From contig CM067553.1 of NCBI GenBank assembly GCA_034509755.1, positions 44,894,110-44,958,109 on the forward strand: DNA of 64,000 bases. The letters run 5' to 3'. This DNA is from Anisodus tanguticus. Lineage: Eukaryota; Streptophyta; Magnoliopsida; Solanales; Solanaceae. A program made the position numbers and the translations under genes. The notes beneath the pieces were generated by a model. That model was not told where the DNA came from and made no database searches. It saw only the letters and a program-made list of their open reading frames with translations. Below, piece after piece: positions 33,766-46,330 of this stretch (its first letter is position 1; each line of letters opens with the position of its first letter).

Positions 33766-34297
33766 GTTGTATAAGTTATGTATAATAATGTGTAATAAAT
33801 TTATAATCATTATATAATGTGTACACATTAATGATACATATATTATACACTACTTATACACAAGAAAGGATTATCGAAAAAAATGGAGACCGTCGAAAAA
33901 ATATTCCAGCCAGATCTCTATCAAATCTGATGATTTCATAACCATAAAAGAAAGTGCGGACCAAGATTCAACAACAACTTTATATGCAGGCAACGTTTTC
34001 AGATATGTAACATATCCAAAGAAAGAAAAATTGTGCGAAGAAGAGAGAACTAATTCGTAAAAGAAACTGTCATTTAAAAAAATAATAGAGAGTTTTATTG
34101 CTCTTTTCTGCATTTAGTGATATCGATTTTATAATTTTTGTTGCTATTCTACTGTTTTTGTTTTTGTTTTTGTTTTTGTGACTTTAACTGAAAAATGGAA
34201 ACTTTAATTCAATGCTTATGTTTGGAGCTGCAGCTTCGCGGAAAAACGTGTTTGGTAACACGAAGATAAAGTCTAAAAAAACCAAGCAAACGAAATA
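33766..34297. other. AT-rich spacer
   Basis: No gene is supported. A (TTTTTG)n microsatellite lies at about 34150-34180. The minus frame 33871-34113 has no recognised domain. Confidence 0.5.
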
Positions 34298-34408
34298 ATG
34301 GCTTGTGCTGCTTTATCAGCAAACAGCTGCACCATAGCCTCATCTTCTAGTGGAAGATTGAGCTTTTGCACATACCAAAATGACTCAAAATTGGTCCTCG
34401 GTGCATAG
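34298..34408 (+). pseudogene. 36-aa orphan ORF resembling a chloroplast transit peptide
   Basis: ATG at 34298 opens MACAALSANSCTIASSSSGR, rich in Ala/Ser with no acids at the start and with basic residues later. These are the features of a plastid transit peptide, typically the first exon of a nuclear gene. TAG at 34406 ends it after 36 codons, and no continuation with a known thylakoid or stromal domain is recognised downstream. It may be a captured or abandoned first exon, or chance. Confidence 0.3.
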
Positions 34409-35521
34409 CTGGATGACAAAGGAGGGGAACTTAAAATTCAGATGGAGGCCTGCAGCGTGTGTTCAAACCCTGGTGGTAGCAATTTGCTCTCTTCTGGGGT
34501 AGGACCTTGTAGGTGATATCAGTTGCTCTGTTCTCAAATCTTGGTCATTCAGGAATATCCCGCAATTTACTGTAGTATTGTTGAGGGACCGAGACTACTG
34601 ATAAGATCCTAATTGAAACCCTAAGAAAATCAAAACACAAAACAATGATAGAATTGAAATTAAAATTGCAAAGAAAGAAAGATAAGAATGAGACACAATA
34701 ATTGAAATCAAAGGCAACCAAGGGTATATTAAACTCAAGACCTCCTTTAATTAAATTCAACTAAAGCACCTACACTATAGATAATTTCCACAAGTGAACA
34801 TGTTCATGTGAGAAATTATGGAAGTGTTCTCCAACAACAAAGAAATTGCACTCTAACTAAACTTACCACTAATTATATGCCTAAGTAAGATTCTAATGAA
34901 CATATTAATTGTCATCCAAAAACTCCCCTATCAAATGAAAATAAGACAACTATTTATAGTTTGCCTATTACAACAAAAGCCCAAAAGTGGTCTTTGCACA
35001 AATAATCTCACATGGATTCTTCTTTAGCCACTTTGTGAAGTGACTCATTCTCTTGTATCTTCTTCTTCTTAAATATCCTCCCAAGCTATCATCCAAACAT
35101 TATACACTCGTGAGATATTCTCTTCAAGCTCTTCCAACGTTCCTCTCGTCATGAACATGGATTGTAATTCTTGGAGCTCCCTTGCTTGGCCATGAGTGAA
35201 TGGTCTTGAGCTCGCTCGGGTCATATCAACTACTATCTCCCGGAATAGTCTGGCGTAAGCCGAGAAGCTGGATATAAAAAAAAAAAAAAAAAAAGAGGAC
35301 TCAAAATTGAGGCAAAGACAGAGTCACGTTCGATTCAGAATTCGAAGGAGAAAAAAAAGGCAATGAGAGGAACGTAGAATTTTAATGAGAAGGCAGCAGC
35401 CCAAACTATTATCCACCTAGAGGAAAGGAAAGAGGATAAAATGAGAAAATAGAGTTTTGACTAAATTTGTTTTTATTTTGAATTTAAGGACTATTTCAGG
35501 TTATTTACTTAAATTTGAGTC
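34409..35521. other. AT-rich spacer
   Basis: No gene is supported. A poly-A run of about 18 lies at 35276-35294. Nothing else was recognised. Confidence 0.5.
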
Positions 35522-35526
35522 TTTTT

Positions 35527-36783
35527 TGTTGGGAGATTTTTCTCTTTATGGTACTTTATAAAGCGGTACGGAAAGTATTTAACTATTACAAGTATTCGAA
35601 AGGATAAACAAAGATTTCATAATATTTTCGACTAGAAATCTGAAAATTACAATATAACAACAAAACTGAAATTACGATTTTGTTGAAGACTGAAAAATGG
35701 AAACTGGTTTATGCTGAGTCGAGTGTGGCACTCTGTCCTTAAGACAATATTGCCCCGTATGTATCCTTTATACGTCCTGGACAATTTGTCTCCCAAGATA
35801 AAACAGCAATGGAACCCTTGAGCAAAGGAAACTCAAGAGCTACCGTGAAGAATATTGAGTAACGAAATGATGCTAGGAAGTTGTAGGAAGAAAACTATTT
35901 CGGTTGTGTATTTTCGTGAGCTTTATGAACTGTTATTTTTCTGCTCTTTGTGGTGCTCAACAATGGTGTAAGGGTGTGTTTATATAGGTGAGGGAGGGGC
36001 TGAAAACTGCCTCCATAATAGCCAAATAATGGTCATTATGGAGGTAGTAAAGTCACCAACATAAATGGTGAAAGACCAACTGTTTTGGCCATTATAGGAG
36101 GAGTAATTCAGCCAAAATAAATGGCTGAGCTTGGACGTTTCTGCTTTGACTGTCGAAATTCCAAACTGTACATCTTGAAACTTTATGGACCAAACTGTAC
36201 ATCTGAAAGAATTCTGGTCCAAACTGCACATCTGAAACTTCTGGGATCAAACTGTACTTCTGGCAAAGTTTTTTGGCCCAAAAAGATAATATCAGAAGGC
36301 CCACAGCCCACAGCCCACGGCCCGTGGCCCGTGGCCCGTGAACCCGTGAACCCGTGAACCCGAGAACCCGGAACTCGGAACCGGAACCGGACCGGACGGG
36401 CGGGCGGCGGCGGCGCGCGTGTGGTCTTTCCTCGAACCGAAGCACATCTAGGTCCTCCCTCCTTTAAACACATGGGATACCCCTTGGGGTCCCAAACCCC
36501 AAACCAATTTCGAGTCTTATATACACAGCAATTCTTTCTTCCTCTACCGATGTGGGAGAATTACACACAATACCACACTTTCCATGCTTCAAACACCTTA
36601 CTTCATGAACCAATATCTCTTTCATTTCTCAATGAAATTTGACGATTCTTGGCCCTACGGTTATCTACGTACTTAGTAGATCATGCATGTGTGAAGAACC
36701 GGATTCTCCAACATACGTTACACTAGTGTTTAAGCCGTTAAAGTTGGTCGGTCGCAACTCCCGCCAAAGGCAAATTTCCAACA
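35527..36783 (-). repeat. 3-prime LTR of copy A (sense orientation minus)
   Basis: 1257 bp. It contains a GC-rich 9-bp minisatellite (CCCGTGAAC type, about 36300-36375) and TATATAAG-like sequence on the minus strand near 36520. It differs from its partner at 40303-41532 mainly at CTG/CAG versus CCG/CG positions and in the minisatellite. Confidence 0.9.
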
Positions 36784-38259
36784 ATCCCCTCTTGAAAGAG
36801 ATTTTGGCGCACTCACATGGTGTCTTTTCATTTCCAAAGCAATATTTCGGCGGACCGATGTTGCATAAGGAGAGGTAGCCTCGGCTTTGAACCTTCCATA
36901 GTTGAATACCATCGGACTTACTTACTGCGCGGTGAACGTGATGTCTTGAACCGTCAGTGTTTAGTGTAAGCCAAGACAACGGTACCAACACAACAAATTC
37001 CCTTACTCTCTTCTTCGTAATGTTTTGTCCGTTTTGGCCATGGACAACGTCTTGGATTCTTAAGTGCGTTCATTTTTGAGGCGGCCCGTCCTCGCACTTA
37101 AATAGGTGGTCTCCTACAAGGTATCTGCTATACCCCACTTCACAAGTGTTAGGAACCATTAAAAGTTTCCCAAAGACCTAACCTCAACTGTTGAGGATCA
37201 TTACAGTTTTGAAAACTTAACCTTTACCCATACTGCAGATAGCACTTAATGTCTATCGCGGGAACGGCTTTGGATTTGGTGTTTCTTTTCGAAATCACTA
37301 TCCGAAGTGCTCATGCTTCGACCGAAGCGATCAACCGAACCTTTACTGACTTAGTTTTCCCATTGAACCAAATTACGGGATCTCCGATTCGTAAGGTTGG
37401 GTTTCCACCGTATTGGTTCGTATATTTTGGGTTTTAAGCCCATTCCCCTAGACAGGCGAGAACACTTGATCTCCGGGTAGTCCCTTAGTTAGTAAATAAG
37501 GAAGTGACACCCGTGATGATCAACTGCCATACGGTCTTATGTCTCCGACGGATCGTGACGATATGTCCGACGCCGTCATCCGTGTCCTTCCTAAAGCCGA
37601 CCGGCTAGCCACGATGTAGAACTGCTTTGAAGGCACGGGTTTCTCCCAATAAGGGACGTCCTCTAATGAGTCGTGAAGTTACTCAACTTCTTTCATGCTT
37701 TGTATAAAGCGATAAACTCCGATACCATCATGAATCGGTCGATGCAAGTTTGCTTAGAGGATTTTCCAAGACCCACCATACACATTTACTTGTGACTTTG
37801 GTGTTCTTCGGATCGATGTCCGAGTTTGCATCACTTGTGTTCTCTCGTAACCGCTGGACATCCGAGAATACTATAATCCGTAGATAAGCGAATAATTCGG
37901 ATATCGTCATATCCGACTTAACGCCTTCTATTGATCATGTATTAAGATCATCGGTGAACCTTAGTTCAACTGATCATTTGTTGGACGATACCGGTCGGTT
38001 GTAGTGTGTACAATACATTGAACTACACGTGACACGAGCATATCGCTCCTTGTCTATGGGTGCACCATGATTCCAATCAGTTCTATGATTCATATCTATT
38101 GGTGGCTTCAACGAGATCATCAACTATCGACCGATCCGTTAGATGTCTTAGAAATCCAATTCCTAAGATGTCATCTGTGATACTCATATCTTTCATATCG
38201 AGACTTTGTTTCAATATGATTTTCACTCTAAGACCGTTGGTTTTCCAACCGTTGGCTTT
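36784..38259 (-). pseudogene. RNase H-side relic of copy A
   Basis: This is the stretch between the 3-prime LTR and the RT relic. Decayed minus-strand coding aligns with the matching part of copy C. The segment near 37640-37780 corresponds to the ESEFIAL region and the segment near 37440-37500 to LTKGLP...RGMGLK. Stops are frequent. The LTR-proximal part (36784 to about 37430) has no coding resemblance. Confidence 0.6.
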
Positions 38260-38508
38260 CTAACTTCGAGTCAATGTTTCGTGATCGAGATTCATTGTTT
38301 CTGTTTTATCCGAGACTTTCGGGACCAAAATGTTAACATTTCGGGGACCAAAATGAAAGTTCGGAAGAAGCCCAACAGTTCGACAACCAATTCGATCCTC
38401 TTCTTCCAACTCTCCAGTTTGGAAGGTCGTTTCAACACCCATGCCATGTAAGATTACCATGGCCCTGGATGTGAAGCTACTCACATGGGAGCACTTTTTA
38501 CAACCCAA
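38260..38508 (-). pseudogene. RT relic of copy A
   Basis: The frame carries a string resembling PLG-K joined directly to SPV-type and MDVKTAF...GELEEE-type motifs of copia RT. The usual sequence between them is missing. No YVDD box follows. The same fusion appears in copies B and C. Confidence 0.7.
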
Positions 38509-38879
38509 AGGTTCTTTTCCTAGGAGGAAGATTTAACTATTACACGAGTATGGTTCTATATATGGAATCTATTTCTCTCTTTAGCTTCTTTCCAAAGCAG
38601 CGCTTTTGGAGATGACAATTCTTTGTTAATTGTCCATGGTTCGTTCTCAACCATACAAGCTAGAAGGTATGGAACAAGTCTTTGTCCCCTCTTTGCTCCT
38701 TCTTGGTTCAACATCTAGAATCCCCGAGTTAAGGATCGGAATATTAAGTTCCGGATATCCAGCAACTTTCGAGTCCTGTAGATACGGAACGTCTAGTTCC
38801 GGACAGTCAGGCCCTTGCGGGTTCTTGTTAACCTTGAGTAATTACTCCCTTTTCCTTTTCCAAGGAAAGTTATCTCCAA

Positions 38880-39300
38880 AGAATTCAGCATTCTTTGACG
38901 CCAAGAGGCGATCAACACTACTTTTATTTGCGATCCGGTGGATATGCAATCTACGATCTTAGGTCGAACTTGACTGTTTCGGTAGCCCATCTTTTACCAA
39001 GCTACCCCTCGTAATTTGGGCGTACGACTTCGCGCTTGGCTAACACCGTTAGACTGAGGTGAGAAATGAACATTCGTTTAATGAACGATGCTTCACATTC
39101 TCCCCCTCTATCACTACGAATTTCTCAATCCGTAGGCTTAGTTGATTTTCCACTTCTGCTTTGTAGGCTTCAACAACTTCATCTTTGCTTTTCAATAAAC
39201 AAAGGATTCCATACGTTGTACCATCATCAATGAAGATCACAACGTACTTGTCTCCCTCCTCTATTTTGTATAAACTTCAAATCACCCAATTAGGTGTGAC
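38880..39300 (-). pseudogene. Integrase relic of copy A
   Basis: The minus strand shows FIDDGTTYGILCLLKSKDEV, the integrase core around the first catalytic Asp region of copia elements, followed by AEVENQLSLRIEKF. After the GGE-type position the frame jumps to the KTVDCI block, so most of the catalytic core, including the final acidic residue, is absent. Confidence 0.75.
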
Positions 39301-40302
39301 TAAGTTCTAGAGGAGCAGTGCTTCTTTCGCTATTCCCTTGACGGAATTTGGAAAGGTGATTTTGCCTCTTCATCTACCTCACATTCATTTTGAGGGTTTA
39401 TGTCGACAGTAGGCAACAATCTCAACATCGTTAGCTTTTGAATGACTTGCTATTTAACGTGTCTTAATCTATGATGTCATAGATGCACGGATTACAATAT
39501 ATCATTCATTTGGCTATAGACGTATTGTACCACTCTTAGTTATTACGGACCTGTTGGACTAGTCTCAAATCAGATTTGACCAACAACGTCCTTTAACCAA
39601 GTTAGGAACATGTATCACCTCTTTTAGAGTGATCTCATTCCTTGAAGTCCTATTGAGGACAACCTCTCCAGCCCCTTCTACTTTAGAGGTGGCGTTGCTT
39701 CACATGAACAACCTCTTGCCGTGGTTAGGGCGTAACCGGATCATTTGTGATCTAGATACTACTCGGCCTACTCCGGTTGCTTTGGCAGGCATCGAGTGTC
39801 CAATTTCTTTCTTGCCTTTCTTTAGGCCTTCGGATCATTCGGGACACAGGAAACTCGGCCCACCTTACTAGGTGTCCATTATTTTTCCTATGAAATGAAT
39901 TTTTGGCCCTACTCCGGGTCGCCGGAGGCTTTATATGACCGAGTGTCCAATATCATCATATCAAAGAAATTTTGGCCCACTCCAGTCGCCCGGAGGCTTT
40001 GTATGACTGAGTGTCCAATTCCTTCTCACCATTATTCGGATCCTTTGTCTGGGACAGATATAGGCCTTCTGCTACAAGATAGAATAACATCTTCACTCTT
40101 CTCCTCTTGTCCCGAGTTGACATCCTCGGAGCTCTCGAGAGCGCTTGTTTCCACCGTCTTGGTAGCGGTGACACCATGAACACGTTCATCATCATCACTC
40201 TCTTCTACCGTAAAACCATTTCCATATCCAGATTTGGTCACACAATTTTTGACCGACATCTTTCGAATACTAATAGTAATACAGTACAATATTGTCTTAA
40301 GT
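39301..40302 (-). pseudogene. gag/protease-side relic of copy A
   Basis: The minus-strand frame 40254-40032 starts MSVKNCVTKSGYGNGF and is acidic. It matches the start of copy C at 58694. Downstream are degenerate GGCCCACTCCAG-type repeats (39750-40020) and a protease-like block near 39640-39720. The family is recognised only by comparison between copies. Confidence 0.6.
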
Positions 40303-41532
40303 TGTTGGGAGATTTTTCTCTTTATGGTACTTTATAAAGCAGTACGGGAAGTATTTAACTATTACAAGTATTCGAAAGGATAAACAAAGATTTCATAATA
40401 TTTTCGACTAGAAATCTGAAAATTACAATATAACAACAAAGCTGAAATTACGATTTTGTTGAAAGACCGAAAAATGGAAACTGGTTTATCTTTGAGTCGA
40501 GTGTGGCACTCGTCCTTAAGACAATATTGCCCCGTATGTATCCTTTATACGTCTGGACAATTTGTCTCCCAAGATAAAACAACAATGGAACCCTTGAGCA
40601 AAGGAAACTCAAGAGCTACCGTGAAGAATATTGAGTAACGAAATGATGCTAGGAAGTTGTAGGAAGAAAACTATTTCGGTTGTGTATTTTCGTGAGCTTT
40701 ATGAACTGTTATTTTTCTGCTCTTTGTGGTGCTCAACAATGGTGTAAGGGTGTGTTTATATAGGTGAGGGAGGGGCTGAAAACGCCTCCATAATAGCCAA
40801 ATAATGGTCATTATGGAGGTAGTAAAGTCACCAACATAAATGGTGAAAGACCAACTGTTTTGGCCATTATAGGAGGAGTAATTCAGCCAAAATAAATGGC
40901 TGAATTGAGAGCTTGGACGTTTCTCGCTTTGACGTCGAAATTCCAACTTTACGAAAACTTCGGGGACCAAACTGTACATGTTGAAACTTTATGGACCAAA
41001 CTGTACATCCGAAAGAATTCGGTCCAAACCGCACATCTGAAACTTCGGGATCAAACCGTACTTCGGCAAAGTTTTCGGCCCAAAAAGATAATATCGAAGG
41101 CCCACGACCCCCATGGCCCATGGCCGTGAACCGAACCGGACCGGACGGGCGGGCGGCGGCGGCGCGCGTGTGGTCTTTCCTCGAACCGAAGCACATCTAG
41201 GTCCTCCCTCCTTTAAACACATGGGATACCCCTTGGGGTCCCAAACCCCAAACCAATTTCGAGTCTTATATACACAACAATTCTTTCTTCCTCTACCGAT
41301 GTGGGAGAATTACACACAATACCACACTTTCCATGCTTCAAACACCTTACTTCGTGAACCAATATCTCTTTCATTTCTCAATGAAATTTGACGATTCTTG
41401 GCCCTACGGTTATCTACGTACTTAGTAGATCATGCATGTGTGAAGAACCGGATTCTCCAACATACGTTACACTAGTGTTTAAGCCGTTAAAGTTGGTCGG
41501 TCGCAACTCCCGCCAAAGGCAAATTTCCAACA
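40303..41532 (-). repeat. 5-prime LTR of copy A (sense orientation minus)
   Basis: 1230 bp, the partner of 35527-36783. Its GC minisatellite is shorter (about 41100-41165). Confidence 0.9.
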
Positions 41533-41537
41533 TTTTT

Positions 41538-42522
41538 TAGGCCTTTTATTTTTGCCGATGGTCATACCATGTTCTTTTCCCTATTTTATTTTGGTGTCGT
41601 CTGGATCTCTGGGTTACTTACTAATGACTTTACTAGAGCTGGATTAGGATATAAAAGGCTGGAACTCAACTCGGGTCATTTGCACTTCTATTCCATTTTG
41701 TGATGTCTCTAATTTTTGTCCCTCGATACAAATATCTTTTTCGCGAGACATAAGTTTATATTTTTACATTACAATTTCTACAAGTTATACCGGAGCCCTT
41801 AAAAAACTTCTGTCATGCTAGGTATAAGTTCAATTTTGAAAGGCAAAAATGAAAGACAAGCCCATTTCAAGGGCAAAAATTAAAGGAGAGACCAGCCCAT
41901 TTGAAGCAGCAATTTCTTCAACTCAAGAATCTGGCTTCATTAGCCATGATGTGGCCCGTCAGTTCATGATAAATTGAGACATTTGGTTCGTTACATATAT
42001 AATTTTGAGAGACTAAGAATGACATTGGCATCAAGTAGCAAAAAGACGTGCATAAAATTCATATATTAGAGCTTTGTGCTCTACCTATGTCATACAAATA
42101 TCATGATAACACCAGCATGAATATATGGCAACTTAATTTTGAGAATGAGAAAAAAAAACTTTGAACCAACTTATTAATCATAAAAGATAGATTTAACAAA
42201 TATACACTCACGGTGTAAAAATCTTCTACATCATATTATTACCGATTATCATTACTTTATTTTCAGATTATTGTATCAAGTTTGTTTGTAAGAGACTATC
42301 CGTTGTTGTGAGCCAACTTAACATGATGGCCCAGAAAATCTATAACATTGCGTGCGATACTTAAATAACATGTTGGTACCAATTGAGAAGTCGGTTAAGC
42401 TATTAATAATTAAGTTGACTATTTAATTAATCAGAATTGTGGATTAGAAATTAAAGGAATGATTGAGATTCTAAGACTCCACCCCAAATTGTAATTTGGG
42501 TTTGGCAGTTAATACCGTTTGA
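41538..42522. other. AT-rich spacer
   Basis: No gene is supported and no repeat was recognised. Confidence 0.5.
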
Positions 42523-43540
42523 TGTTGAACAAATGACTTGCTGAAGATATGGAATAGGAAGGAAGAGTTTCTCAATACTCTTCTCTTTTGTCTCTCGTGT
42601 ATATAGTGTGTCTCTCGTAGTGTATATCTTGTGTATATGTGTGGGTTTGCTCACCGATTTTCGTCACAATTTGCTCACTGTTTTGAGCTATTTTCATGAC
42701 TGTTTTTCAGTCAGTTTTGCACTGTATTTTCGTCTATGTTTCTGCCTGTTTCTTGCTTCTTTTTTTCAGCCAAGTGAAGCTCAATATATAGCAAGAGGAG
42801 GGGCTGTCCAACAGCCACAAACAAGGCTGTAATGGCCCTTAAAGGAGGCCATTAAAACAGCCAAGTAATGGCTATTAAGGCCATTGAAAGAGGTTGCTCA
42901 CTGCCCAAGTAATGGGCTGTTAATGGAGGAATTAATCAGCCAAATAATGGCTGGTTAATGCTCCAAAACGCAGTCCAATATTTACATATGAAACTTCAGG
43001 GATCAAACTGTACATCTGGCAGAGTTCTCTGGTCCAAAAAGATAATATCAGACATGCCCACAGCCCACAGCCCACAGCCCACGACCCGTGAACCCGTGAA
43101 CCCGTGAACCCGTGAACCCGAGAACCCGAAACCCGGAACTCAGAACCGGACGGGACGGGCGGGCGGCGGCGGCGCGCGTGTGGGCTTAGCCTTGAACCCA
43201 AGCACATCTAGGTCTTCCCTCCTTTAAACATATGGGATACCCCTTGGGGTCCCAAACCCTTTACCAATTAGAGACTTATATAGAGAGCAATTCTTCCTAT
43301 TCCCACCGATGTGGTAGATTTGTCCCACACCACATTTCCATGTCTCAAACACCTTACTTCGTGGACCAATATCTCTTTCATTTCTCAACGAAATTAGACG
43401 ATTCTTGGCCCTACGGTCATCTACTCACTTCGTAGATCATGCATGTGCGAAGAGACAAGGTCTCCAACATGCGAAACACAAGTGTTTAATTCATCAAAGA
43501 TGGGTGGACGCATCTCCCCGCCAAAGGCTAATTTCCAACA
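42523..43540 (-). repeat. 3-prime LTR of copy B
   Basis: Aligns with the copy A and C LTRs, including the CCCGTGAAC minisatellite (about 43085-43120). The outer border at TGTTGAAC is inferred from the TGTTG/CAACA rule and is less certain than the inner one. Confidence 0.7.
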
Positions 43541-44956
43541 ATCCCCTCTATGAAAGAGAGATTGTGGCGCACGCACAAGGTGCCTACATTTCAGCAATCT
43601 TTCAAATAAAAGATATTGCATCGGAGAGGTAGCTTACACTTTGAACCTTCCCTAGTTGAATACCATCAGACTTACTTACTGCGTGGTGAACGTGATGTCT
43701 TGAACCGTCAGTGTTTAATGTAAGCCAAGACAACGATATCAACACAATAACTCTTCTTATTCATTTTCCTTCTTACGTTTCTGTCCGTTGTGGCCATGGA
43801 CACACTTGGATTCTTAAGTGCGTTCATTTGAGTCGGCCATCCTCGCACTTAAATAGGTGATCTCCTACAAGGTATCCTGTTATACCCCACTTCACAAGTG
43901 TTAGGAATCATTAAAAGTTCCATAACTTTAACCTCAACCGTTTGAGGATCTTTTAAAAAGTTTTGGAAGCTTAACCTTTACCCACCATGCGAGCGACACT
44001 TTAATGTCTATCGCGGGAACACTTTGGATTCATGTTTCCGTACGTAAATCATCATCCGAAGTGCTTCTTGCTTCCACCGAAGCGCTCAACCGAACCTTTT
44101 GCCGCTTAGTTTTCCCATTGAACCAAATTCTTGGGATCTCCAATCGGTATGGTTGGGTTTCCACCGCAAAGGTTCGTATTGTTTGGGTTTAAAGCCAATT
44201 CCCCTAGACAGGCGAACACTTGATCTCCGGTAGTCCCTTAGTTAGTAAACAAGGATGTCACACCCGTGATGATCAACTCGCCATACGGTCTTATGTCTCC
44301 GACGGATCCTAAAAGATATGTCTAGACGCCGTCATCCGTGTCCTTCCGAAGCCGACCGGCTAACCACGAGTGTATAGCTGCCGAAGACACGGGTATCTCC
44401 CAATAAGGGACGTCCTCTATGGAGGAGCCGTGAAGTTACTCAACTTCTTTCATGCTTTGTATAAAGCGATAAACTCCGATTCCATCATGAATCGGCCGAT
44501 GCAAGTTTGCTTAGAGGATTTTCCAAGACCCACCATACACATTTGCTTGTGGCTTTGGTGTTCTTCGATCGATGTCCGGTTGCATCACCGTGTTCTCCCG
44601 TAACCGCTGGACATCCGAATACTATAATCGTAGATAAACGAATAATTCGGATATCGTCATATCGACTTAACGCCTTCTATTGATCATGTATTAAGATCAT
44701 CAGTGAACCTTAGTTCAACTGATCTGTTTGTAGGACGATACCAGGTCGGTTGTAGTGTGTACAATACATTGAACTACACATGACCTGTGCATATCGCTCT
44801 TTGTCTATGGTAGCACCATGATTCCAATCATTTCTATGATTCATATCCATTGGTGGCTTCAACGAGACTGTCTACTATCGACCAGTCCGTTAGATGTCTT
44901 AGAAATTCAATTCCTAAGATGTCATCTGTGATACCCATATCTTTCATATCGAGACT
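43541..44956 (-). pseudogene. RNase H-side relic of copy B
   Basis: Begins next to the polypurine tract (AGAGGGGAT on minus, at 43541) and aligns through its length with 36784-38205 of copy A. No open frame on the sense strand exceeds short fragments. Confidence 0.6.
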
Positions 44957-45300
44957 TTGTTTCAATATGACTTCTACTTTCAGACTATTGATTCTCCAAC
45001 TGTTGGCTTTCTAACTTCAGAGTCAATGTTTCTGTGGTCAGATTCATTGTTCCTATTTTATCTGAAACTTTCAGGACCAAAATGTAAACATTTCAGGGAC
45101 CAAAATGAAAGTTCAGGAAGAAGCCCAACAGTTCAGCAAACCAATTCTGATCCTCTTCTTCCAACTCTCCGGTTGGAAAGGTTGTTTCAACATCCATGCC
45201 ATGTAAGACTACAATGGCCCTGGATGTGAAGCTACTCACAGGGGAGCACTTTTTATAACCCAAAGGTTCTTTTCCCGGAGGAAGATCAACCATTACACAA
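44957..45300 (-). pseudogene. RT relic of copy B
   Basis: MVDLPPGKEPLGYKKCSPVS (45293 downward on minus) runs into MDVETTFPTGELEEE, with the same internal deletion as in A and C. The VDLPPG start is typical of copia RT. Confidence 0.75.
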
Positions 45301-45639
45301 GTATGGTTTCTATATGATGGAATATATTTCTCTCTTTAGCTTCTTTCCAAAGCAGCGCTTTTGGAGATGACAATTATTTGTTAATTATTCATGGTTCATT
45401 ATTAACCATATAAGCTAGAAGGACTGGAACAAGTTTTTTTTGTCCCCTTCTTTGCTCCGTCTCGGTTCAACATCTAGAATCCCTAAGTTCTGCAGATCTG
45501 GAATATTAAGTTTCGGATAGCTAGCAACTTTCGAGTCTGTAGATACGGAACGTCTAGTTCGGACAGACATGAGCCCTCGCGGGTTCTTGTTAACCTTGAG
45601 CAATTACTCCTTTTTCCTTTTTCAAGGAAAGTTATCTCC

Positions 45640-46330
45640 AAAGAATTCAGGATTCTTTGACGCCAAGAGGCGATAAAAACTACTGTTATTTGCAGATCCA
45701 GTGGATATGCAATCTACAGTCTTAGGTATGAAACCACCCCACATCACAACATTTGTATGTGAGATCCTTTCCATGTCTCACACGGAGGGTTATCCTTATC
45801 CTTATGCGGAGTTCGTTGAGAATCGCATTAGCGGTAAGAGATCGCCTTGCCCCACATAATTTGGGAGTACGGCTTTGCGCTTAGCTAACACCGTTAGACT
45901 GAGGTGAGTAGTGAGCAGTCGTTTAATAAACGATGCTTCAAATTCTCCCCCTCTATCGCTATGAATTTCGCAATCCATAGGCTTAGTTGATTTCCAACTT
46001 CTGCTTTGTAGCGTTTATCCGCTTCAACAACTTCATCTTTGCTTTTCAACAAACAAAGGATTATATACGTTGTTCCCATCATCAATTAATATCACAACGT
46101 ACTTGTCTCCCCCCTCTATTTTGTATAAACTTCAAATCACCCATAAAGGTGTGACTAAGCTCTAGAGGAGCGGTGCTTCTTTCGCTATTCCCTTGACGGA
46201 ATTTGGAAAGGTGATTTTGCCTCTTCGCCTACCTCACATTTATTTTGAGGGTTTATGTTGACAGAAGGCAACAATCTCAACATCGTTAGCTTTTGAATGA
46301 CTTGCTATTTAACGTGTCTTAATCTATGAT
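45640..46330 (-). pseudogene. Integrase relic of copy B
   Basis: The frame at 46085-45894 holds a string like the LLKSKDEVVEADKRYKAEV block of copy A. Copy B also has about 125 bp (about 45726-45852) that A and C lack at this point, so it is the least deleted of the three here. Confidence 0.65.

Larger units (their letters stand above)
35527..41532 (-). mobile_element. Long-LTR non-autonomous copia element, copy A
   Basis: Element of 6006 bp on the minus strand, with target duplication TTTTT (35522-35526, 41533-41537). The LTRs are 35527-36783 and 40303-41532, TGTTGG...CCAACA. In sense orientation the 3-prime LTR is preceded by CAAGAGGGGAT, a polypurine tract. The internal 3.5 kb holds short gag, integrase, RT and RNase H relics in copia order, far too short for a working pol. 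It belongs to the same family as 42523-46768 and 57232-63905. The T-run target makes the duplication less diagnostic than that of copy C. Confidence 0.9.

Noticed and set aside
36092..36473. Overlapping frames of about 100-117 codons with Arg/Pro-rich text, repeated at 40867-41222
   Set aside because: They lie wholly inside LTRs and read through the GC minisatellite, so not genes.
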